The position numbers and the translations under genes were made by a program. DNA of 64,000 bases from assembly GCA_963696315.1 (NCBI GenBank), contig CAVOJU010000007.1:17769-81768 (forward strand). Reading direction: 5' to 3'. A model generated the notes under the pieces. That model made no database searches, had not been told where the DNA came from, and saw nothing but the letters and a program-made list of their open reading frames with translations. Numbering within the stretch: the stretch's first letter is position 1; every line of letters begins with the position of its first letter. Positions 17,398 through 26,626 of the stretch are shown in pieces. The stretch is from CAWKEY01 sp963696315 (GTDB lineage: Bacteria > Pseudomonadota > Gammaproteobacteria > Methylococcales > Methylomonadaceae).

Positions 17398-18051
17398 TTA
17401 CAAGCCGGCAAGAGTAAAGAACAGTTTCTGAGCCACATACATGGGATAGGCCAATAGCACGCTTAAAATACCGCTGTATAACAGCAGCAGCAGGATAATA
17501 AAGCCAAATCGCTCCAGCCGGTTGTATTGCCAGGCCCATTTGGCCGGCAACATGCCGGTTAAAATACGGCTGCCATCCAGCGGTGGAATCGGCAACAGAT
17601 TAATCAGCGCCAGCACCAGGTTAATGGAAATGCCGGCAATGCCCGTGTAAATCAAGGGCAAGGAAATCGCCTCCATGCCGATCATAACTCCCAGCCGGGC
17701 AATGAGCGCCCAGCCTATGGCCATCAGCAGATTCGCCAAGGGTCCGGCGAAGGCAACAATAGCCATGTCATGCAATGGATTTTTAAAATTCCGGGCATCG
17801 ACCGGAACCGGTTTGGCCCAGCCAAAAATAAAACCGGTGCCGGTCAGCAATAACAAACCGGGAATAATCAGGGTACCCAGTGGATCAATATGCTTGATCG
17901 GGTTCAGGGTTAGGCGGCCCAGCAGGGAGGCGGTGTGGTCACCGTATTTTTTTGCCACCCAGCCGTGCGCCACTTCATGCACGGTAATGGCAAACACCAC
18001 CGGCAGGATCCAGACGGCGATGCGCTGCATCAGCGTTAATTCATTCATCAT
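17398..18051 (-). CDS. Site-2 protease family (M50) membrane metallopeptidase
   Basis: 217 residues from the ATG pair at 18051, with AAGGT upstream; the longer frame back to 18198 covers the end of the yciO gene and is not favoured. The zinc motif is HEVAH (near residue 25), and the second signature NLLPIPPLDG supplies the third ligand. Five or six membrane helices. This short group (FwdA-less, no PDZ domain) cuts membrane-buried substrates, but its target is unknown. It is placed between scpA and yciO as in many gammaproteobacteria. Confidence 0.88.
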   Translation of the reverse strand: MMNELTLMQRIAVWILPVVFAITVHEVAHGWVAKKYGDHTASLLGRLTLNPIKHIDPLGTLIIPGLLLLTGTGFIFGWAKPVPVDARNFKNPLHDMAIVAFAGPLANLLMAIGWALIARLGVMIGMEAISLPLIYTGIAGISINLVLALINLLPIPPLDGSRILTGMLPAKWAWQYNRLERFGFIILLLLLYSGILSVLLAYPMYVAQKLFFTLAGL

Positions 18052-18058
18052 GCTTGAG

Positions 18059-18688
18059 TTACCTTGCTCGGTCCAGCATCGGGGCAAGACCCTTGCCCTG
18101 CCGGATAATTTCGGGGCCATCCTTGCCGAATTCAATGATCGTGGTTTCTTCCGATTCGACAATGCCGGCATCGATGACCAGATCCAGTTCGTGTTCAAGC
18201 CGTTCCCTAATATCGTAAGGGTCGGTCAGAGCATCTTCGTCGCCAGGCAAAATCAGCGTGGAACTAAACAAGGCTTCGTTAAGTTCCTGAATCAGCAGCT
18301 GCACGACTGGATGTTTGGGGATGCGGATGCCAATGGTCTTTTTCTTGGGATGCTGTAGACGGCGCGGCACTTCGCGCGTTGCATCGAGAATAAAGGTAAA
18401 GGGCCCGGGGGTTAAGGCTTTGATCAGCCGGTAGGCATCATTGGTGATTTTAGTAAATGTGGAAACCTGGGTCAGGTCTTTGCAGACCAGGGTAAAATTA
18501 TGTTTGTCATCGAGCTGCCGGATACGGCGGATCTTGTCCAGCGCCTGTTTATCGTCAAGATGACAGGCCAGGGCATACGATGAATCGGTGGGATAAGCAA
18601 TAACACCACCCTGACGAATAATCTCCACAGCACGATGAATTAATCGCAGCTGCGGATTTTCAGGATGTATTTCAAAGTATTGGGCCAT
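18059..18688 (-). CDS. yciO: YciO/YrdC/Sua5-family protein
   Basis: 209 residues from the ATG at 18688, giving MAQYFEIHPENPQ, the usual YciO start; a frame to 18724 exists. The Sua5/YrdC nucleotide-binding fold is shown by GGVIAYPTDSSYAL, the KxR-type block RRIRQLDDKHNFTLVCKDL and the SSTLILPGDEDALTDP region. Relatives make threonylcarbamoyl-AMP for tRNA t6A37; YciO itself seems a weak or separate enzyme, so the exact activity is uncertain. It lies next to tsaB, which acts in the same pathway. Confidence 0.88.
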   Translation of the reverse strand: MAQYFEIHPENPQLRLIHRAVEIIRQGGVIAYPTDSSYALACHLDDKQALDKIRRIRQLDDKHNFTLVCKDLTQVSTFTKITNDAYRLIKALTPGPFTFILDATREVPRRLQHPKKKTIGIRIPKHPVVQLLIQELNEALFSSTLILPGDEDALTDPYDIRERLEHELDLVIDAGIVESEETTIIEFGKDGPEIIRQGKGLAPMLDRAR

Positions 18689-18733
18689 TTCTTGGTGCAG
18701 TGAGGTTGTAATAATGTGCGTCATTATACCGTA

Positions 18734-19417
18734 TTATCGCTCCGATTCTTTTTTTGCGACCTTATCGCGTAAATAAACCGGCATGGCCTGGTCAACCGTT
18801 ACCGCCAGCCCCTGTTTGAATCCCCATTCGGCCAAACGGGCAATGGCGCCTGCCTTGGGCAATACCTCGCTGACACAGTGCTTAACCAGCCCATTCAGCC
18901 GATGCATCAATTCATGCCGGTACACTGCCCAGCCTGAGCCGACACCCACGCCAGTGAGTTCGGGACATTCAACCTGATCCGCCCGCGTAACCGTCTCCTT
19001 GCCAATCAACTCGGCAAATCCTTGTGCAGTGCGCCGGTACACACCCCAGTAAATCTCGCCCATGCGCGCATCCATTGCCGTATAGGCAATAGTACTGTCA
19101 TTGTGATCGAAATAATCCTGCGCAATGGCCGCCAGTGTGGAAACCGGTACAACCGGCAAATTGGCGCCGAAAGCAATGCCCTGAATGACGCCGGTGGCAA
19201 TGCGCACACCGGTAAAACTGCCAGGGCCGCGGCCAAAGGCCAGCGCATCGAGCTGCTGAGGCCTTAATCCGGCATCGGCCATCAGGTCATCAATCATCGG
19301 CAGAATCAGCCGCGTATGCTCTTTCGGCGCCAGCTGAAAACGTTCATTGATCACGCCATCGATGAGCAGCGCGGCCGAGCAGGCTTCGGTGGCGGTGTCT
19401 ACCGCTAATAATTTCAT
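18734..19417 (-). CDS. tsaB: tRNA threonylcarbamoyladenosine protein TsaB
   Basis: 227 residues, the normal size. The ASKHA-fold start MKLLAVDTATEACSAAL and the core FGRGPGSFTGVRIATGVIQG are diagnostic. TsaB is the scaffold partner that holds TsaD in the t6A37 tRNA modification complex. The gene starts with an ATGA overlap (four bases) on the end of the upstream helicase gene, so translation is likely coupled. Confidence 0.94.
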   Translation of the reverse strand: MKLLAVDTATEACSAALLIDGVINERFQLAPKEHTRLILPMIDDLMADAGLRPQQLDALAFGRGPGSFTGVRIATGVIQGIAFGANLPVVPVSTLAAIAQDYFDHNDSTIAYTAMDARMGEIYWGVYRRTAQGFAELIGKETVTRADQVECPELTGVGVGSGWAVYRHELMHRLNGLVKHCVSEVLPKAGAIARLAEWGFKQGLAVTVDQAMPVYLRDKVAKKESER

Positions 19418-21333
19418 TGTTCCGTCTCTTGTTGAAAAAACGCCTGCACGTCGGCAATATCACGGGTGCGTTTCATGGGTGGCACGCTGTCCAAAAAAAT
19501 CTGGCCATACGTCCGCTTTAACAAACGCGGGTCGCATACCATCAATACGCCGCGATCGGTGACATCACGAATCAGCCGGCCTATGCCTTGCCTTAAGGCA
19601 ATCACGGCAGTAGGCAACTGGTGCTCAAAAAAAGCATTGCGCCCCTGCTCGACCATGGCATTCAACCTTGCTTTTAATACCGGATCGCCGGGCGATGCAA
19701 ACGGCAGTTTATCGATAATCACGCAGGATAGGGCCTCGCCCCTGACATCCACGCCCTCCCAAAAACTGGACGTCCCCAACAACACCGCATTGCCGGCTGC
19801 TTTAAACTGCTCAAGCAACAGCGCCTTGGGGCGGCTGCCCTGCACCAGCAAGGGATAGCCCAGCTTATCCTTGAGCAAATCCTCGGCGAGCTTGAGCGCG
19901 CGATGACTGGTGAATAAAAAAAATGCCCTGCCCTTGCTGGCCTGCAAAACCGGCAAGGCAAACTGCACAATGCGCGCAACAAAATCGGCATCATTCGGTT
20001 GCGGCAAGCCTTTGGGGTGATAAAACAAGGATTGCGCGGGATAATCGAAGGGGCTGCCCCAGCTGGCCGTGACGGCTTTATTCAAGCCCAGGTTATTGGC
20101 GAAATAATCAAATCGGTTACCCACACTCAAGGTGGCCGAAGTAAAAATCCAGGCCGCCTGATGTTGCTGCATAAAAAACCGGAATTCGGCCGCAATATCC
20201 AGCGGTGTGCGGCTTAAGGTAAAGGTTTTTTTGTGGGTCTCATACCAGCGTATCCATTTGCCGCTGTTATCATCCAGGATAATCTTTAATTGCTGAAGCA
20301 ACTCATCAGCCCGTTTAAAACAGGATTCCAACCCCTTGGTTTTGACCGATGCCAGTTCCAGCTGGTCGCACAGGCGCTGCAACTGCTCCTTGACGGCCGT
20401 TAAGGCAGCGGAAATTTTGGGGTTGTTTTCAACATCCTGCCATTCGCCGCGTTTAAGTTCGATACCAAAGGCCAGGCGCAGATCTTTGACTTCATGCTCC
20501 ATATCTTCACAGGCGGTCCGCAAAGCCGGTATATCGGTCGCATCTTTGAAGTATTCCATCAGTGCATCCTGCGCCAGGTCATTCAGCTGTTTGCCGCCGA
20601 TGTTAAGACCTAAAAAATTGGATGCCGTATCGGCCAATTGATGCGCCTCGTCGATAATCACCACCTCGGCATTGGGCAGCAATTCGCCAAAACCGCTGTC
20701 CCGTATCGACCAGTCGGCACAAAGCAAATGATGATTAACCACCAGAATCTCGGATTCCTGAGCCTTTTTCCGGGCCTTGACCAGAAAACACTCGGCATAA
20801 TCCGGGCAATCCTGACCCAGACAATTGTCCCTGGATGAGGTCGCCTGATACCAGACCGGATCTGCCTCGGCTACTTCCGCCATTTCTGAAATATCGCCGG
20901 TTTGAGTGCGCTTGGACCAGGATTTTATGTTGGCCAGGGCTGCCGCCTCTTCCTTGCTGAAGCCCAAGGTAGAGTTCAGCGCATTTTGCAGTCGATACTT
21001 ACACAAATAATTACTGCGGCCTTTTAACAGCGCAGCCACAAAGGGCACTTTGATGGCTTTGCGGATAACCGGCAGGTCCTTATTAAACAGCTGATCCTGC
21101 AAATTTTTGGTGCCGGTGGAAATAATGACTTTCTTGCCGGATAAAATGGCCGGAACCAAATAGGCAAAGGTCTTGCCCGTACCGGTTCCGGCTTCTGCTA
21201 TCAGGTGCTGATTCTCTCTAATGGCATGAGCAATGGCCAGCGCCATTTCAAGCTGCGCGGCTCTGGGCCGGTAACCCGCAATAACCTGAGCCAAGGCGCC
21301 GTCGATGCTGAAAAATGCTTCTATTTCTGTCAA
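19414..21333 (-). CDS. yoaA: DinG/YoaA-type ATP-dependent DNA helicase
   Basis: 639 residues. Superfamily 2 XPD/DinG helicase: Q-motif-like start FRPRAAQ equivalent (YRPRAAQLEMA), Walker A AEAGTGTGKTFAYL, DEAH box (VVIIDEAHQLADTA), and motif VI QGIGRLIRD. Four cysteines in the DNCLGQDCPDYAECF region and upstream fit the iron-sulfur cluster domain of this family. It should unwind damaged DNA ends; E. coli YoaA works with the HolC clamp-loader subunit. YoaA is preferred over DinG because of length and the tsaB neighbour (E. coli also has yoaA next to tsaB). Confidence 0.92.
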   Translation of the reverse strand: MTEIEAFFSIDGALAQVIAGYRPRAAQLEMALAIAHAIRENQHLIAEAGTGTGKTFAYLVPAILSGKKVIISTGTKNLQDQLFNKDLPVIRKAIKVPFVAALLKGRSNYLCKYRLQNALNSTLGFSKEEAAALANIKSWSKRTQTGDISEMAEVAEADPVWYQATSSRDNCLGQDCPDYAECFLVKARKKAQESEILVVNHHLLCADWSIRDSGFGELLPNAEVVIIDEAHQLADTASNFLGLNIGGKQLNDLAQDALMEYFKDATDIPALRTACEDMEHEVKDLRLAFGIELKRGEWQDVENNPKISAALTAVKEQLQRLCDQLELASVKTKGLESCFKRADELLQQLKIILDDNSGKWIRWYETHKKTFTLSRTPLDIAAEFRFFMQQHQAAWIFTSATLSVGNRFDYFANNLGLNKAVTASWGSPFDYPAQSLFYHPKGLPQPNDADFVARIVQFALPVLQASKGRAFFLFTSHRALKLAEDLLKDKLGYPLLVQGSRPKALLLEQFKAAGNAVLLGTSSFWEGVDVRGEALSCVIIDKLPFASPGDPVLKARLNAMVEQGRNAFFEHQLPTAVIALRQGIGRLIRDVTDRGVLMVCDPRLLKRTYGQIFLDSVPPMKRTRDIADVQAFFQQETEQ

Positions 21334-21434
21334 TTGCTAAATGAAAGGTGCGCGTTTCAGGAAACGCAGGCATGAAGGCTAAAAATAATTGTGAGTGTAC
21401 GTCAAGTTATTCAGAAAATCACATTTGCTGTCTG

Positions 21435-22190
21435 TTAAAACCGATATTTTGCCGTTTTTTTGGACTCCAGGCGCTCATGTTGCTCAAGATAATCCGGGCG
21501 GTGCATGGGGCCTACCAAGAGCAGACCGGCCACAAAACCGCCGGCATGTGCCCAAAAAGCCACACCACTTAGACCACCTACCGCGGGCAAGGCGCTAATC
21601 AACTGGATCAAAAACCAGTAGCCAAGCATATACGCCGCTGGAATAGCGGCCGTAGTAATAAAAAAGCCTATCGGTATCAAGGTATGCACACTAGCCCGCG
21701 GATACAGGCGTGCATACGCACCCATCACCCCGCCGATGGCACCGGATGCGCCGACCATGGGCGAAATGGTAGACGGATCGGCCATGATTTGAGCACTGGC
21801 CGCCGCGATAACGCAGAGCAAATAAAAAGCAATAAAGCGCACTGAACCCATGGCGTCTTCGACATTATCGCCAAAAATCCATAAAAACCAGAGATTGGCG
21901 ATGATGTGAAACCAGCTGCCATGCAGAAAAGCATGACTCACCATAGTCAGGATACTGCCTTTAGCATCGAGCACACAGCCAAGTTCCTGGGTCAACGGAA
22001 TGGTCGTGCCCACCGAAACGGTGCCGAGCAAGTCGCCGGGAATCAGACCATAAAGACACAGCGACTTAACCAACGGCAGCATTGATCCGGCGCCCTGCAC
22101 AAAAAACCATACGGCAATATTCAGGCCGATGATGCCAATGGTGGCTACCGGTGTGCGTAGGGTTGGATTTTCATCACGTATTGGAAACAT
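21435..22190 (-). CDS. Rhomboid intramembrane serine protease
   Basis: 251 residues from the ATG at 22190 (MFPIRDENPTLRTPVATI); the frame reaches 22232 but the shorter start fits relatives. Six or more membrane helices. The catalytic serine lies in GASGAIGG and the histidine in FWAHAGGF; the oxyanion-type asparagine in HIIANLWFLWIFGDNVED. The large hydrophilic loop 1 between helices 1 and 2 is typical of the bacterial subgroup. Substrates are unknown. The P-type ATPase gene ends 42 bases upstream of its start, so the two may share a transcript. Confidence 0.9.
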   Translation of the reverse strand: MFPIRDENPTLRTPVATIGIIGLNIAVWFFVQGAGSMLPLVKSLCLYGLIPGDLLGTVSVGTTIPLTQELGCVLDAKGSILTMVSHAFLHGSWFHIIANLWFLWIFGDNVEDAMGSVRFIAFYLLCVIAAASAQIMADPSTISPMVGASGAIGGVMGAYARLYPRASVHTLIPIGFFITTAAIPAAYMLGYWFLIQLISALPAVGGLSGVAFWAHAGGFVAGLLLVGPMHRPDYLEQHERLESKKTAKYRF

Positions 22191-22232
22191 AGTTAAAGCC
22201 TTGTCATAAAGGAAACGGAGGGCGCCTTGCAA

Positions 22233-24920
22233 TCAGGAAGAAAACAGTTTTCTATACACATATTTCCTGATTTCCTCAACGCCGAATATAAACAACGGCG
22301 CCAGACTAATCAAATACCAGGTATTTAAATCCAAAGCCTGCGTTGTAAAAAAAGGGTGCAACTCAGGCAAATAAATAACCGCAACGATAAAGGCCACTTC
22401 AAAAACCACTCCGGCCGTTATCCAGGGATTAAATTTAAACAAATATGGTAAAGCGCTCTGCCGGTTGGTCCTACAGGCCATGACATTACCGATCTGGCAG
22501 AAAATGACGGTCGCCAAAAAAGCCCCGGTAGCCTGTCCATACAAAAGGTTGCTTACAGGCAAAACAGCACCCCACTGCCAGCCGCCTTTATTCAACACAT
22601 GAAAGAAAACCATAAAAGCCAGCAGCGTTTCAGCCAGACCTATCAGCCCGTAACTACGCAAAAACGTATTCAGGTTGACTAGCCCGCTTTGTCCCTCCCG
22701 GGGCTTACGCCGCATAATATCGCTTTCCGGTGGCTCATTGCCCAGGCCGATGGCGGGCAGCATATCGGTAATCAAATCAATCGACAGAATCTGCACGACG
22801 GTGATAGGCAGTGGAATTGGAAACAGGACATAGGCGATAAACGGCAGTATTTCCGGCACATTACTGGCCAGAATGTAAGTAATAAATTTCCTGATATTGT
22901 CATACACGGCCCGCCCTTCTTCGATCGCCTTGATAATCGTGGCAAAATTATCATCAAGCAGAATAATATCGGACGCTTCCTTGGCAACATCGGTGCCGCG
23001 CAAGCCCATGGAAATACCGATATCAGCGCGTTTTAAAGCCGGCGCATCATTGACGCCGTCACCGGTCATGGCCACCACTTCACCGCTATGTTTGAGCGCC
23101 TCGACAATAGTCAGTTTCTGTTCCGGCACGGTCTGCGCAAACAGCACTTCCTCGTTCTGCAAGATCAGCGCTAGCTCTTCTTTGCTCATGGCATTAAGTT
23201 CTTCGCCTTTAATAATCCTGGGATGATTGACGATACCCAGTTTGCGGGCGATATAACTGACCGTTTCCGCCTTATCACCGCTGATCACGATAATGCGGAT
23301 GCCGGCGCTCTTGCAGGCCACAACCGCCGCCGGTACTTCGGGCCGGGGTGGATCGACCATGGCCACAAAACCGACAAACACCAGCTTTTCAGCTTCTTCA
23401 TCGGCCTCATCAAGCACACGATAAGCCAGCCCCAGCACGCGCATACCGTGCCCTGCGTATTTTTCGGCTTGTTTTTCCAGCTTGTTCTTCTCGTTTGCCC
23501 GGAATTTTCTCACCAAACCTTCCGCGAAAACCTCAGTGCAACGGTCGATAATCACATTGGGGGCGCCTTTGACCGTCATATACAGCGTTCCGCCCTGCGT
23601 AAGACTGGTGGCTGACATGTATTTGGCATCGGCATCAAAAGGCTGGCTGCCGACCTGCTGGAATTTATTGCGCAACTCCTCATAACCGCCGACCTGGTCA
23701 ACAAATTCAACCATGGCCACTTCGGTCGGATCACCCCTGCAAACAACATGACCGGAAGCATCATGAGAAACGATAACATCATGGCATAAGGCCATGATTT
23801 CAGTCATGGTGTGAGCAGCCCGATGCTTTAGGTAGGCCGCGTGTTCATGGGATTCAACTTCAGTAAAATCAAGATAAAGCGACTCAACATGGAGCTTGTT
23901 GCGCGTCAAGGTGCCGGTTTTATCGGTACAAATCACCGTGGTTCCACCCAGAGTCTCCACTGAAAGAATCTGCTTGACCACCGCGTTACACCGCCCCATT
24001 CTAATCGTTGCCTGCGTCAATGCCAAAGTCACCGTGGGCAGCAAGCCCTCGGGCAGATTGGCCACAATAATGCCGATGGCAAAAATCAGATTGGTCAGGA
24101 ACGGATCGCCCAAATAGGTACCGATAGCAAAAAACGTCACACCCGCCGCCAAAGCAATCAGCGTGATTTTCCTGACAAAGCTTTTCAGATCCTTTTGCAT
24201 CGGCGTCAAATCACGTTCAACCCCTTGCGAAAGCGTAGAGATACCGCCCAAATTGGTTGCCCGTCCGGTTTTAACCACCAGCACCTGGGCATTCCCTTTA
24301 AGTACCGTAGCCCCGGACAATACCCTGCAAGTATCATTGACAGCGGCTGACAGACTTGATTTTTGCACCGGCCCGGATTCTCCCGTCAACACCGATTCAT
24401 CAACCAGCAACTGGCTACAGTCCAACACAATACCATCCGCCGATATTTTGTCGCCTTCCTGTAAAAACAGGATGTCGCCGGGCACAACTTCGCCGGCATC
24501 CAGCAGTTTTTTTTCGTTATCACGCAGCAATGCCACGGTTTTAGGGATATAGTCGAGAAAAGACTGCATCAGTTTCTCGGCCTTGAAATTCTGGAAGAAT
24601 GACATCAGCGCGTTGATGATCACCACAGCAATCAGCGCCATGCCGATCAGATCATAGCCTGCGCCGGGACTGACATAAGCAGCAAAAAATGCCAGCAGAG
24701 CCGCAACTAGCAGTAGCAGAGGAAACAGCGCGATAAATTCCTCAGCCAACATCAGCCAGGGCGATCGGGAACGATGAAAAACAATCTGGTTACGGCCATA
24801 AAGCCGCTGCCTGGTATTAGCCTCGGCGCTGCTTAATCCGGCTTCGGAACAGGCAAGAGCGGCCAACACATCCACCTTGTTTTTCCCGGTTAAATTTGCA
24901 AACTTTACCAAGGCGACCAC
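22233..24920 (-). CDS. P-type cation ATPase of the Na+/K+-ATPase-like (P2C) group
   Basis: 895 residues. Phosphorylation site CTDKTGTLTRNKL, TGES loop (LTGESGPVQ), hinge TGDGVNDAPALK, and about ten membrane helices. The helix-4 motif is ANLPEGLLPTVTLALT. Helix 5-6 reads SNVPEILPFIAY...IPLP and IDLITDMLPAIGLGNEPPES, which follows the animal Na+/K+-ATPase pattern (SNxPEIxPF, DMxPAIxLxxExxESDIM) more closely than the SERCA pattern. It probably moves Na+, K+ or Ca2+; the ion is not fixed by sequence alone. A 54-residue membrane peptide gene lies six bases upstream in the same direction, reminiscent of small pump regulators, though this is a guess. Confidence 0.88.
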   Translation of the reverse strand: MVALVKFANLTGKNKVDVLAALACSEAGLSSAEANTRQRLYGRNQIVFHRSRSPWLMLAEEFIALFPLLLLVAALLAFFAAYVSPGAGYDLIGMALIAVVIINALMSFFQNFKAEKLMQSFLDYIPKTVALLRDNEKKLLDAGEVVPGDILFLQEGDKISADGIVLDCSQLLVDESVLTGESGPVQKSSLSAAVNDTCRVLSGATVLKGNAQVLVVKTGRATNLGGISTLSQGVERDLTPMQKDLKSFVRKITLIALAAGVTFFAIGTYLGDPFLTNLIFAIGIIVANLPEGLLPTVTLALTQATIRMGRCNAVVKQILSVETLGGTTVICTDKTGTLTRNKLHVESLYLDFTEVESHEHAAYLKHRAAHTMTEIMALCHDVIVSHDASGHVVCRGDPTEVAMVEFVDQVGGYEELRNKFQQVGSQPFDADAKYMSATSLTQGGTLYMTVKGAPNVIIDRCTEVFAEGLVRKFRANEKNKLEKQAEKYAGHGMRVLGLAYRVLDEADEEAEKLVFVGFVAMVDPPRPEVPAAVVACKSAGIRIIVISGDKAETVSYIARKLGIVNHPRIIKGEELNAMSKEELALILQNEEVLFAQTVPEQKLTIVEALKHSGEVVAMTGDGVNDAPALKRADIGISMGLRGTDVAKEASDIILLDDNFATIIKAIEEGRAVYDNIRKFITYILASNVPEILPFIAYVLFPIPLPITVVQILSIDLITDMLPAIGLGNEPPESDIMRRKPREGQSGLVNLNTFLRSYGLIGLAETLLAFMVFFHVLNKGGWQWGAVLPVSNLLYGQATGAFLATVIFCQIGNVMACRTNRQSALPYLFKFNPWITAGVVFEVAFIVAVIYLPELHPFFTTQALDLNTWYLISLAPLFIFGVEEIRKYVYRKLFSS

Positions 24921-24926
24921 TCCTGT

Positions 24927-25091
24927 TTATTCGGTGTAAATTCGCTCGATCAGCTGCTTAAACCACTGGGGCCGAAAAACCACGATGTACAGGCCTATTA
25001 TACTGGTCACCGGCATAGGCCCCAGCCCTAAAAGCGTCAGACCAATCAGAACTAAAGCGCATTTAATGCGGGTAACAAAGTTTTTATTCAT
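24927..25091 (-). CDS. 54-residue membrane peptide ahead of the P-type pump
   Basis: The frame starts MNKNFVTRIKCALVLIGL and holds one or two hydrophobic stretches (LVLIGLTLLGLGPMP and TSIIGLYIVVF), ending in a basic-aromatic tail (RPQWFKQLIERIY). Its stop is six bases before the pump's ATG, so they are co-transcribed. A small membrane partner or a plain tail-anchored peptide is possible. I do not recognise the family. Confidence 0.6.
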   Translation of the reverse strand: MNKNFVTRIKCALVLIGLTLLGLGPMPVTSIIGLYIVVFRPQWFKQLIERIYTE

Positions 25092-25487
25092 AAACTCATG
25101 CCCTTTTACGAAAGTTATCAGCTAAACAGAGCGCTTATGCTGGCTTATTAAAATCCGGAAACAATGCAAATGCTGAAATTACGCATTACTATTATTCTGA
25201 AATATTCTGATCCCCATGTTCACTTACTCTGATCCCAAGAAGCTTAAGCATAGCGCTCCTTTATCCAGTGACGTTCATTTGGCGTTAAAAAAAATCCACG
25301 AAATTAGGGAACTAAATTGAAATTTCAAAGACAAAATCGCCGTGTTGATATTTAGCAGCACTATGAAGAAATTCCAAAAATTTTAACAAATATCGATCCC
25401 AACCGCTTTCCTGGTTTTTCGAAATTAGGCTGGACGGTCAGCTCTGATGATGAGCAATTGATATGATAACAATACGAGGAAAGAATC
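25092..25487. other. Intergenic region with a possible gene remnant
   Basis: About 400 bases between divergent genes. On the plus strand a 50-codon frame at 25317-25466, starting TTG, reads HYEEIPKIL...NRFPGFSKLGW and ends 22 bases before smbP, but it has an in-frame TAG at 25353. It looks protein-like but short. AACGAGGAAAG-like purines just before 25488 belong to smbP. No promoter stands out. Confidence 0.3.
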
Positions 25488-25823
25488 ATGAAAAAACTAA
25501 TTACAGCATTTGCAGCTTCATTACTCCTATTAAGTTCAACCGTATTTGCGGAAGAACATTCCAAAGCCGCACTCGAACATACTCAAGCGGCTGTCCAGCA
25601 AGGCAAAGCCGGTCAACCCAAGGCACTCACCGAACATGCCCAAGCGGCATTGGACCATGCATTAGCCGGTGCCCTGGTTACCAAGGGTAAACAAAAAAAC
25701 CATTTACAAGAAGGTGCAAATGAACTGGAGGAAGCTATTAATCACGCAAACTTGGGGCACGACGCAGATGCTACCAAACATGCTGAAGCCGCATTAGTCC
25801 ACATTAAAGCGGCTAACGAATAA
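25488..25823 (+). CDS. smbP: Small metal-binding protein SmbP
   Basis: 111 residues with a clean signal peptide (cleavage after STVFA) and a good ribosome binding site (ACGAGGAAAG). The mature part is built of His- and Ala-rich helical repeats: EHSKAALEHTQAAVQQGKAG, TEHAQAALDHALAG and TKHAEAALVHIKAA. This is the pattern of periplasmic SmbP from Nitrosomonas, a four-helix bundle that binds several Cu(II) ions. It likely buffers copper. It is monocistronic with a strong terminator. Confidence 0.88.
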   Translation: MKKLITAFAASLLLLSSTVFAEEHSKAALEHTQAAVQQGKAGQPKALTEHAQAALDHALAGALVTKGKQKNHLQEGANELEEAINHANLGHDADATKHAEAALVHIKAANE

Positions 25824-25839
25824 TCCCCATCACTAACCT

Positions 25840-25873
25840 AAAAAACGGGCGGATTTTCCGCCCGTTTTGTTTT
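25840..25873 (+). terminator. Rho-independent terminator of smbP
   Basis: Stem AAAACGGGCGGA / TCCGCCCGTTTT around a TT-rich loop, then TGTTTTA. It lies 17 bases after the smbP stop. The A-rich left arm means it may also act for leftward transcription. Confidence 0.9.
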
Positions 25874-25903
25874 ATAGCGTCGTTGACGTTAATCCTGCAG
25901 GAC

Positions 25904-26431
25904 TCAACTAGTACGAGTGGCTGGGTCCTGCTGGGCGGCACATTTGTTTGATTTATCTATTGTCATGTTGTCGGTGTTTTTCTCAGCATTCCATTGGTAG
26001 AGGCCATAGGAAACTACCAGTATGCATATGAGCAAAGCCGCAATGACCGGTTTATCCTCACCCAGGTCATCAACACCGGCTTGTCTTGCTTTTGCGAGAT
26101 CATCGGGGTGATACATACCTTTTCGACAAAAAAGAATTGTCGCAAAAAACATCCCGGAAACCGCAAGAAATATATGTAAGGTATAGGTAAAGGCGGTTAG
26201 AGAACATATTTCATGCACTTGAGTAGCGCTAACTCCAAGAATTGCCGAACAAGCCATCATGGCCAATGCAAAAACATTGATCGGAGTTCTGGATTTTGTA
26301 ACTGCATTCCATGCAGTATTCAAATGACTTTGTCGTTCAAAAGCTTTATGTGCTGGGTTTCCGCACTTAACGCAAACAACCGCTTTATCTGAAATTTCCT
26401 GTTGACACTCCGGGCATTTTATTAGACTCAT
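25904..26431 (-). CDS. Zinc-ribbon membrane protein of unknown role
   Basis: 175 residues from the ATG at 26431, which has GGAGA six bases upstream. A short N-terminal zinc ribbon with two CxxC pairs (CPEC and CVKC) is followed by three hydrophobic helices (NVFALAMMACSAILG, YTLHIFLAVSGMFFATILF and VIAALLICILVVSYGLY). The end is polar. Such zinc-ribbon plus membrane proteins are widespread and uncharacterised. It reads towards smbP, convergent with it. Confidence 0.65.
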   Translation of the reverse strand: MSLIKCPECQQEISDKAVVCVKCGNPAHKAFERQSHLNTAWNAVTKSRTPINVFALAMMACSAILGVSATQVHEICSLTAFTYTLHIFLAVSGMFFATILFCRKGMYHPDDLAKARQAGVDDLGEDKPVIAALLICILVVSYGLYQWNAEKNTDNMTIDKSNKCAAQQDPATRTS

Positions 26432-26626
26432 TATCTCTCCATCGCTCAAACAGAAGTGCAGCGTCAATGTTATCGACAGGTTCTGGATTAAAAAAATTTT
26501 TCTTTGTCAGGGTTAATTGTGAACTACAACTCGCAAGCAAGCTTGTGAATTTCACCGCAGTCCACTTGGGTACGCTGAACAAAGAGGAGTCCCTCACTGG
26601 CGAATGAAATGGTTTAATTAACCAGG

